From NCBI GenBank assembly GCA_964647745.1, contig CAZYJG010000024.1:1-19209 (forward strand): 19,209 bases of DNA, written 5' to 3'. Position numbers and translations under genes: made by a program. Below are positions 13,687 through 19,209 of the stretch, in pieces (the first letter of the stretch is position 1; each line of letters begins with the position of its first letter). This DNA is from Thiopontia sp964647745 (GTDB lineage Bacteria > Pseudomonadota > Gammaproteobacteria > GCF-002020875). A model generated the notes under the pieces. That model was not told the DNA's origin. It did not search any database and saw nothing but the letters and a program-made list of their open reading frames with translations.

Positions 13687-15174
13687 TTAATGGCTGGTCC
13701 CCTCGGAGCGGGTGATCTTGTTGTAGACATTGTACTTGCCGACCGGTTTCCTCATTGGAATTCGTTTGACCTCCTCCAGGGTATCCCCATCATAGACCAC
13801 CAGCGCACCATCCTCCTCCCAGATACTGAGCAGGGCATAACGTCCATCACGGGTAAACTCGATATGGGCGGCAGTCTTTCCGGGGGCAGGCCTTACCGTC
13901 TTGATGATCTCCAGCGTCTCCTTGTCAATGACATGGACCAGATCACGATGGGGTCCGAAGAAGACATCGGCCCAGGCGTAGCGGCTGTTCTCATGGCTGC
14001 GCATGAAGAATCCCGGCCCCTTGGTCTCAATCTCCTCAATGGTCTTCCAGCTCTCCATGTCGATCACGGTCAGGGCCCCCTTGCGCAGGTTGGGGGAGGC
14101 CATCACCGTCTGTCCATTTTCCCGTCTCCAGGTGATACCAGACCCCAGGTGGGGCATCCCCTCGAGGGCGATATCGGCAACCTTTACCCCACGGTCCAGG
14201 TCAATTACCTGCCCCTGCCCCTTGCGTGATGAGCCGATCAGGTGGCGATACTGCTGATCAAAGAAGAAGTCATCGAGGGTCTCCTGCAGCCTGATCCTGC
14301 GAATGGGGGTGGCCCCCTGACGCTCCTCTGAATAGGGGATCTCCCACACCTCGGGCAGATCCTTGAGTGCAAGGATGAAGCTCTCCCGTGGGCGGGCATC
14401 GTATACGGCGCTGACACGCGAACTCTCTCCCTCCGAGTCGACCGGAATCACCCTTCTCAGTGTGAGATCCTCCGCATTCAGCAGCACCAGGTTGTGGGGG
14501 AGGTAGTTGCCCACCGCAACCACAGCCCCATCACTGGAGATGGCGATGTTTCGTGTATTGATGCCGGCCCGGATCTCGGCCACCTTCTGCATGCTGTGGA
14601 GGTCAAACTGGGTGACCCAGCCGTCACGGGTGGCGAAGTAGACAAAGCGCCCATCCGGTGAGTACTTGGCCCCCCCATGGAGGGCAAAGCGGGTCTTGAA
14701 GCGGTGGATGGGCTCCAGCCTGTCACCATCGAGGATGGTGACATGGTGGTCACCGGCCTCCACCACAAAGAAGAGGTTGAGGGGGTCGGCACCATGCTGC
14801 GGGCTGTCGGGAAGCTGGTCAAGGGCCACAAACTGGATGTGGCTGCCACTGATCTCCGGTGTGGCCCAGCGAGGCACCTCCGGCAGTGGGCGGTAGATGT
14901 GGTCAACCAGGGCGGTGATCTGCTCACTGTTCAGCTTTTCACCAAATGGGGGCATCTGGGTGGCGGGGCGGCCACTGGTGATGGTCTCGATGGCTGCCTT
15001 CTTGCGCAGCCGCTTGAGGTTCTCCGGAAGCAGTGCGGGGCCAATCAGACCCAGCCGGTCTGCACCATGGCAGGCGGCACAGTTCTGCTGATAGAGATCC
15101 TCTGTTGTTTGGGCTGAGAGGGCGGTGGCCATGGAGCAGAGCAGCAGGCCGGCCCATGGTAGTAGCTTATTCAT
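13687..15174 (-). CDS. nirN: NirN, cytochrome c / heme d1 propeller protein
   Basis: A 495-residue periplasmic protein thought to complete heme d1 by oxidising dihydro-heme d1. A signal peptide (cleavage near ALSAQ) is followed by a cytochrome c domain with CAACH (C32, C35, H36) and a likely Met ligand at M74. Then comes an eight-bladed cd1-type propeller with H166 (ALHGGAKYSPDG) as the probable d1 ligand. NirN-like segments include MPHLGSG and GPGFFMRSHE. It is shorter than NirS and lacks the NirS His pair context, so nitrite reductase is less likely. The chosen start, ATG 15174, has AAGGAG upstream and begins the signal peptide; the frame is open a further seven codons. It overlaps nirJ by eight bases and ends the nir run. 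Confidence 0.85.
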   Translation of the reverse strand: MNKLLPWAGLLLCSMATALSAQTTEDLYQQNCAACHGADRLGLIGPALLPENLKRLRKKAAIETITSGRPATQMPPFGEKLNSEQITALVDHIYRPLPEVPRWATPEISGSHIQFVALDQLPDSPQHGADPLNLFFVVEAGDHHVTILDGDRLEPIHRFKTRFALHGGAKYSPDGRFVYFATRDGWVTQFDLHSMQKVAEIRAGINTRNIAISSDGAVVAVGNYLPHNLVLLNAEDLTLRRVIPVDSEGESSRVSAVYDARPRESFILALKDLPEVWEIPYSEERQGATPIRRIRLQETLDDFFFDQQYRHLIGSSRKGQGQVIDLDRGVKVADIALEGMPHLGSGITWRRENGQTVMASPNLRKGALTVIDMESWKTIEEIETKGPGFFMRSHENSRYAWADVFFGPHRDLVHVIDKETLEIIKTVRPAPGKTAAHIEFTRDGRYALLSIWEEDGALVVYDGDTLEEVKRIPMRKPVGKYNVYNKITRSEGTSH

Positions 15175-16312
15175 TGACTCCAATCTCCTTGTCACTCAGG
15201 TAGCAACCTGGATCCTCAGCCCAGAGATCTCCGGTCAACTGCTGGGCACGTACACGGGTGTTGCCCCCGCAGATCTGCAGATGGCTGCATCTGCTGCAGC
15301 GCCCCTTGACTGGGCGGGGTTGCTGCTTGAGGCCGGCCATCAGGGGATCACTGGTATCCTCCCAGATCTCCGAGAAGGGGCGCTCGCGCAAATTTCCAAG
15401 ATCGTAGTGCCACCACATGGTGTCGGGGTGGACATTCCCCAGGTTGTCGATATTGGAGATATTGACTCCCGACTGGTTGCCTCCCCACTGGATCAGTTTT
15501 TCCCTGATATGTTCCTCATGCCCTGGATGGTTCTTTTTGACCCACTGCAGCAGATAGACACCATCTGCATCATTGTTTCCGGTTACAAACTCCCTCTTGA
15601 TCCCGTGCTCTACAGAACGCATTGCTGCATCAAAGAGGAGATCCATCGCACGCCGTGTGCTCTGGTGGTAGGCATCATCCTCACGGTTCTTGTTGCCGCG
15701 TCCGGCATAGTTGAGGTGTGAGAGGTAGAATTTCTCGATATTCTTCTCATCCAGCATCTTCAGCAGCTGGGGGAGTTCGTCCTCGTTATCCTGGGTCAGG
15801 GTGAAGCGCAGTCCAACCTTGATCCGGTGCTGCATGCAGAGGCGTATCCCTCTCATCGCCTCGTCAAAGGCACCCTCCTTGCGGCGGAACCTGTCATGCG
15901 TTTCACGCATCCCGTCAATGCTGATGCCAACATAGTCATAGCCAACCTCAGCAATCTGGTTGATGTTGTCATAGTCGATCAGGGTGCCGTTGGTGGAGAG
16001 GCCGACATAGAACCCCATCTCCTTGGCACGCTGGGAGATCTCAAAGATATCCGGCCGCATCAGTGGCTCTCCACCAGAGAGGATCAGGACCTTGACCCCA
16101 TACTGCTTGAGATCATCCAGTACGCCATAGACCTCCTCGGTTGAGAGCTCCCCCTTGAAGTTGGTGTCGGCCGAGATGGAGTAGCAGTGCTTGCAGGTGA
16201 GGTTACAGCGTCGAATCAGGTTCCAGATGACCACAGGGCCTGCAGCAGGGCGTGTAGGCTGGATTGGAGTGGGCGTGCGCAACTCTTTCATGTATTGGGA
16301 AATACGAAACAT
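15167..16312 (-). CDS. nirJ: NirJ, radical SAM enzyme of heme d1 synthesis
   Basis: A 381-residue radical SAM protein that removes the propionate chains of didecarboxysiroheme on the way to heme d1. The radical SAM cluster motif is C36, C40 and C43 in CNLTCKHC. SGGEPL follows near residue 80. The C-terminal SPASM-type Cys set is at C339, C342, C348 and C370. Length and motifs match NirJ. Heme-synthesis relatives (AhbC, AhbD) share the fold, but the neighbours here are the nir set. It starts two bases after the nirH stop and overlaps nirN. Confidence 0.92.
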   Translation of the reverse strand: MFRISQYMKELRTPTPIQPTRPAAGPVVIWNLIRRCNLTCKHCYSISADTNFKGELSTEEVYGVLDDLKQYGVKVLILSGGEPLMRPDIFEISQRAKEMGFYVGLSTNGTLIDYDNINQIAEVGYDYVGISIDGMRETHDRFRRKEGAFDEAMRGIRLCMQHRIKVGLRFTLTQDNEDELPQLLKMLDEKNIEKFYLSHLNYAGRGNKNREDDAYHQSTRRAMDLLFDAAMRSVEHGIKREFVTGNNDADGVYLLQWVKKNHPGHEEHIREKLIQWGGNQSGVNISNIDNLGNVHPDTMWWHYDLGNLRERPFSEIWEDTSDPLMAGLKQQPRPVKGRCSRCSHLQICGGNTRVRAQQLTGDLWAEDPGCYLSDKEIGVNE

Positions 16313-16314
16313 GG

Positions 16315-16821
16315 CTACTGCTCACTCTGGGGGTTGTCTCTGTTGTGTGCCTGCAACAGGCGCAGCCCTGCCTTCTTCAGGATGGCATCACTGAAGAGGA
16401 TATCATGGGAACGTACAGACGCTCCCATAATCTCGCCAATCTGTTTCGCCTTCTCCATCACCTCACTGCGGGTCTTTCCATGGACCATGGCAAACAGGTT
16501 GTAGGGCCACTCCGGGAGGTGGCGCGGGCGCTGATAACAGTGGCTGACAAAGTCGAGTTTTCCAATCGCCTCGCCCAGTCGGTCAATCTCCTCGTCAGGC
16601 ACATCCCATACCGTCATCCCGTTGGATTTGTAACCCAGTTTGTAGTGGTTGGGGATGATGCCAATCCGTCGGATCACACCGCTATCGACCATCTTCTGCA
16701 TCCGCTCCATGACGGTATCGGTGGAGAGCCCCAGCTCCTCTGCAACTGCCTGGTAGGGGTTGTGTACTAGCGGCAGTCCGGACTGGGTTGCAGTAATAAT
16801 GTTGCGGTCAATATCGTCCAT
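16315..16821 (-). CDS. nirH: NirH, siroheme decarboxylase subunit
   Basis: A 168-residue AsnC/Lrp-like protein of the NirDLGH/AhbAB family, which decarboxylates siroheme to 12,18-didecarboxysiroheme in the cytoplasm. An N-terminal helix-turn-helix-like part (residues 1-50) precedes a ferredoxin-like domain. H94 in SHCYQRPR is the family active-site His, followed by WPYNLFAMVHG. The assignment as H comes from the order F-D-L-G-H-J and the L/H-type HCYQR...WPYN signature. Despite the winged-helix fold it is enzymatic, not a regulator. Confidence 0.85.
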   Translation of the reverse strand: MDDIDRNIITATQSGLPLVHNPYQAVAEELGLSTDTVMERMQKMVDSGVIRRIGIIPNHYKLGYKSNGMTVWDVPDEEIDRLGEAIGKLDFVSHCYQRPRHLPEWPYNLFAMVHGKTRSEVMEKAKQIGEIMGASVRSHDILFSDAILKKAGLRLLQAHNRDNPQSEQ

Positions 16822-16833
16822 GGTCAGTTACAG

Positions 16834-17307
16834 CTAGACAAATAGCTTGAGCTCCAGAAAGTACTCCTTCTGTTTGGGCATATTGTAGACCTTGATTCCG
16901 GTCTCCTGTTCAATCTCATCCAGTACTGAACCGATCTCCTCCCTGCTTTCGGTTGAGACCACAAACCACATGTTGAAGGGGGTGGGGGAGCGACGGTAGT
17001 TGTGGGCAACCTCGTCATGCGCATTGACCAGTTCGGTAATCCGCTCAAAGTCACTCTCTGGTACCTTCATCGCAGCCAGGGTAACTGCACCACCCAGCGC
17101 CTCTGCATTATAGAGCGGGCCGAAGCGGGAGTAGATCTGATCGGTTTTCATGGTCTCCAGCCTCCACAACAGCTCCCCCTCGGAGATGCCGATCTTGGTT
17201 GCAACATCCTGGTAGGGTGATTCGCTGATGGGGAATCCACCCTGAAGCATGTTAATGGTTCTGCGGTTGGTGGAGTCGAGGATGGGGGGTTCGTCACTCT
17301 TCCTCAT
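16834..17307 (-). CDS. nirG: NirG, siroheme decarboxylase subunit
   Basis: A 157-residue member of the NirDLGH family, of the short D/G type. The fold is the same as NirH. H102 in AHNYRR followed by MWFVV is the D/G signature. Its ATG overlaps the nirL stop by four bases (ATGA), so translation is coupled. Assigned as G by gene order; sequence alone would not separate it firmly from NirD. Confidence 0.83.
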   Translation of the reverse strand: MRKSDEPPILDSTNRRTINMLQGGFPISESPYQDVATKIGISEGELLWRLETMKTDQIYSRFGPLYNAEALGGAVTLAAMKVPESDFERITELVNAHDEVAHNYRRSPTPFNMWFVVSTESREEIGSVLDEIEQETGIKVYNMPKQKEYFLELKLFV

Positions 17308-17870
17308 TGGGGGTGCTTCACCTCATCCTTGTAGGCGTTCTCGAGTGGATCCCTGTTTTCGGTTTGGGGTGAAAAGTAACGGGCCCCATGCTGCTTGAAG
17401 CGGCGGTTGCTGAAGAGTACCTGGTGATCGATATCCTCGGCAGGTGCCAGTGAGAGCAGGGTGCGCACCCGCCCCATGACACTGTTTCGATCCTTGCCAT
17501 GAATCATGGTGTAGAGGTTGTATGGCCACTCCAGATCGGGTTGTCGCTGGTAACAGAGTGTGACGAAGTCCAGTTTTGCCACCTCATTGCCAAAGGCCTC
17601 GACCTGGTTGGGGGGGAGGTTCCAGACCACCATTGCATTGGCCCGGTAACCGAGGGGGCGGTGGTGAACAATGATCCCCATCCGGCGAATGATCCCGTTC
17701 TGCTGGAGGTGACGAATACGCTCTGTCACCTCCTCTTCACTGATACCGATCTGTGACCCGATCTCTGCATAGGGGCGAGGGACCAGGGGGAGGCCATCCT
17801 GCATTGCGGCAAGCAGCCTTCTGTCCAGTTCAGAGATTGTAGAGGGGGAGGGTTGCTCTTTGGAAATCAT
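17304..17870 (-). CDS. nirL: NirL, siroheme decarboxylase subunit
   Basis: A 188-residue family member of the L/H type (GIIRRMGIIVHH, then WPYNLYTMIHG). At the position of the NirH active-site His it has Leu (L105 in TLCYQR), so within a NirD-NirL pair the His would come from NirD. The start at ATG 17870 overlaps the nirD stop by four bases; an ATG 18 codons further upstream would extend into nirD and is less likely. Assigned by order and signature. Confidence 0.83.
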   Translation of the reverse strand: MISKEQPSPSTISELDRRLLAAMQDGLPLVPRPYAEIGSQIGISEEEVTERIRHLQQNGIIRRMGIIVHHRPLGYRANAMVVWNLPPNQVEAFGNEVAKLDFVTLCYQRQPDLEWPYNLYTMIHGKDRNSVMGRVRTLLSLAPAEDIDHQVLFSNRRFKQHGARYFSPQTENRDPLENAYKDEVKHPQ

Positions 17871-18385
17871 GAGAATGCTGCCGGATGGACAAGCCCGGAC
17901 TGCCTGCTGTAGGGGTGTTTCCACTCCAGTTTGAAGCCGAGATCGATATGGAAATCACGTACCATGGGGAAGGAGTGGACCGGGTATCCGGTATCCTGCT
18001 CAATCTGCTTCAGGATCCCTTTCAGATCCTGTTCATTCTGTGCAGTAACCACGAACCAGAGATTCATCTCATTCTCTCGTTCATAGTTATGGTTTACCTG
18101 AGGGAGCCGGTTCACCGTTGCAACAACCGCATCAATCTCCTCGGTGGGGACACTCATTGCAGCCAGGGTGCTGTAGCCGATGGTGTGTGGCTGGATGACT
18201 GCACCAACCCTGCTGATCAGCCCATCACCCTGTAGCCGTTTGATCTGACCAAGAACCTCCGCCTCACTGGTGCCCAGGCGCTCCGCCAGCTCTGCATAGG
18301 GCTGCGGAGAGAGCGGAAAGTGGTGCTGGAACTCATTAAGCAGCCTGCGATCCTGCATGGATAGTGAGTGGTTGTCTGAACTCAT
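17867..18385 (-). CDS. nirD: NirD, siroheme decarboxylase subunit
   Basis: A 172-residue family member of the D/G type, with H99 in NHNYERE followed by NLWFVV. The frame is open up to 18472, but ATG 18385 is chosen: it has GAGGGG nine bases upstream, and the extra codons would cover a regulator box and promoter. It is the first gene after that promoter and begins the tightly overlapped run D-L-G-H-J-N. Confidence 0.84.
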   Translation of the reverse strand: MSSDNHSLSMQDRRLLNEFQHHFPLSPQPYAELAERLGTSEAEVLGQIKRLQGDGLISRVGAVIQPHTIGYSTLAAMSVPTEEIDAVVATVNRLPQVNHNYERENEMNLWFVVTAQNEQDLKGILKQIEQDTGYPVHSFPMVRDFHIDLGFKLEWKHPYSRQSGLVHPAAFS

Positions 18386-18411
18386 CTCAAGGGTCCCCTC
18401 AGTGGTTGACA

Positions 18412-18460
18412 GGTACTGATTATCTACCTCTTTGGAGGTGTTGAATTTGTCCTGAGTCAA
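18412..18460 (-). promoter_or_regulatory. class II Fnr/Dnr-type promoter before nirD
   Basis: On the minus strand TTGACTCAGGACAA (18460-18447) matches TTGAC-N4-GTCAA with one mismatch. A GATAAT -10 hexamer lies at 18424-18419, and seven bases on predicts a start at 18412. The box centre (18453.5) is 41.5 bases from it, the same class II geometry as the NO reductase promoter. No -35 hexamer is evident. Confidence 0.65.
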
Positions 18461-18514
18461 ATATAAATACAATTTGCAGGGGTATCTGATTTGGGGTCAG
18501 AATCTGAGAGGTTC

Positions 18515-19209
18515 CTATAGCCCGATCTCAGCGGCACGGCTGGTGAAGAAGATGCCGCTGGGGCTCTCTGCAGGTAGTGTCTTCAGCAGTTCAAAGGTCT
18601 CTGTGCTGTAGATCTCCACCCGGTTCTTGTCCCGTACAGAGAGCCACACCTCTTCCCCGCGCGGGGTAAATTCCATATGGAGTACACCCTTCCCCGGCTC
18701 CATCTGGTGGATGATCTCCTGGCTCTCGCTGTCGATCACCTGAACGGTATCATTGTTGGGGAATGCAAAGTTGACCCAGATCTGGCGCCCGTCTGGGCGG
18801 CTGATGGCAAATACAGGCTGGCTGTGGACCGGGATACGGCCACGCTCCTTCCAGTCGCTACTGTCGACCACCAGAAGCTCATGACGCCCAACCGCGGGGA
18901 GGAAGGTCTTCTCCCCTGCACTGGCCCACCCCTCGAGGTGGGGCATCTTGTAGACCGGCAGCTTCTGTTCGCCGCGCCCATAGTGATCCAGTATCCGTCT
19001 TACCCCCTTCTCGGGGTGCCAGAGGTCAAGCAGTGCAAGTCCATCCTCCCCAAACAGCCCCGCGATATAGATTCGTCCATTGGGGGTGATCAGCCCATCG
19101 TAGGGCTGAATGCCGATATCGGTGAACTTCTCGCTGGAGTAGGAGCCATCCTCGCCCATCTGGATGATCCAGATCTCTCCGCTGTCAAAGAGGCTGAATA
19201 CAAAGCGGT
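18515..19209 (-). CDS. nirF: NirF, heme d1 biosynthesis protein (partial)
   Basis: The C-terminal 230 or so residues of a cd1-type beta-propeller; the N-terminus is beyond the window edge. Segments such as RFVFSLFDSGEIW, MPHLEGW and PNNDTVQVID, and the position before nirD, fit NirF, a heme d1-binding periplasmic protein needed late in heme d1 synthesis. No cytochrome c motif is in the visible part. NirN or NirS cannot be fully excluded without the N-terminus, but NirN is already present downstream. The stop at 18515 is 129 bases before the nirD start, a gap holding the internal promoter. Confidence 0.82.
   Translation of the reverse strand, partial: RFVFSLFDSGEIWIIQMGEDGSYSSEKFTDIGIQPYDGLITPNGRIYIAGLFGEDGLALLDLWHPEKGVRRILDHYGRGEQKLPVYKMPHLEGWASAGEKTFLPAVGRHELLVVDSSDWKERGRIPVHSQPVFAISRPDGRQIWVNFAFPNNDTVQVIDSESQEIIHQMEPGKGVLHMEFTPRGEEVWLSVRDKNRVEIYSTETFELLKTLPAESPSGIFFTSRAAEIGL

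Noticed and set aside
14677..15117. 146-codon plus-strand frame opposite nirN
   Set aside because: The minus strand encodes the signal peptide, CAACH heme site and propeller of NirN; the plus frame has no motif.
13687..15174. Reading this gene as NirS nitrite reductase
   Set aside because: The protein is shorter than NirS and has NirN-like segments (GPGFFMRSHE); it follows nirJ as nirN does.
16315..18385. Four AsnC/Lrp-like proteins as transcription regulators
   Set aside because: Their active-site signatures and gene order are those of the NirDLGH siroheme decarboxylases.
18386..18472. 29-codon N-terminal extension of nirD
   Set aside because: It would place the Fnr/Dnr box and -10 element inside the gene, has no good ribosome site, and is not needed for the family length.

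Overview
The window reads as chromosomal DNA of a denitrifying proteobacterium, most likely a gammaproteobacterium. This rests on protein resemblance and on a heme d1 gene order like that of pseudomonads; there is no rRNA or other marker gene. Nearly everything between about 2 kb and 19.2 kb concerns nitrogen-oxide respiration and the hemes it needs. No tRNA, rRNA, CRISPR array, transposase or phage gene was seen.

Layout. (1) 1-1720: the tail of a sensor histidine kinase and a convergent CPA2-type cation/proton antiporter, apparently unrelated flank. (2) 1835-4520: a promoter with a perfect TTGAC-N4-GTCAA box centred 41.5 bp before a predicted start, a structured leader, then a three-gene operon (50-aa membrane protein, CuA subunit II, subunit I) closed by a strong terminator. 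Subunit I keeps all six metal-binding histidines but has Gln where O2 reductases have the cross-linked Tyr, so it is best read as a CuA-type nitric oxide reductase. (3) 4594-6333: heme O synthase (ctaB) and a Sco copper chaperone. (4) 6426-8872: a cytochrome b fused to two [4Fe-4S] clusters and an MvhD-like domain, plus two unknown proteins. (5) 10716-8896, minus strand: a 44-aa membrane microprotein, a heme-copper-oxidase subunit I homologue that has lost the CuB His pair, and a 76-aa membrane protein. (6) 11036-13670: a lipoprotein, a degenerate CtaA paralogue and a canonical heme A synthase. (7) 19209-13687, minus strand: nirF (partial), nirD, nirL, nirG, nirH, nirJ, nirN for heme d1, with a second Fnr/Dnr-type promoter inside the cluster before nirD.

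How it may work together (inference): the nir genes supply heme d1 to a cd1 nitrite reductase encoded outside the window. That enzyme makes NO, and the CuA-type reductase removes it. CtaB, CtaA and Sco would mature the reductase's hemes and CuA site. The cytochrome b/Fe-S fusion and the CuB-less homologue are the least explained parts and the best candidates for new biochemistry. The two class II promoters suggest that NO reductase and heme d1 synthesis are switched on together by an Fnr/Dnr-family regulator.
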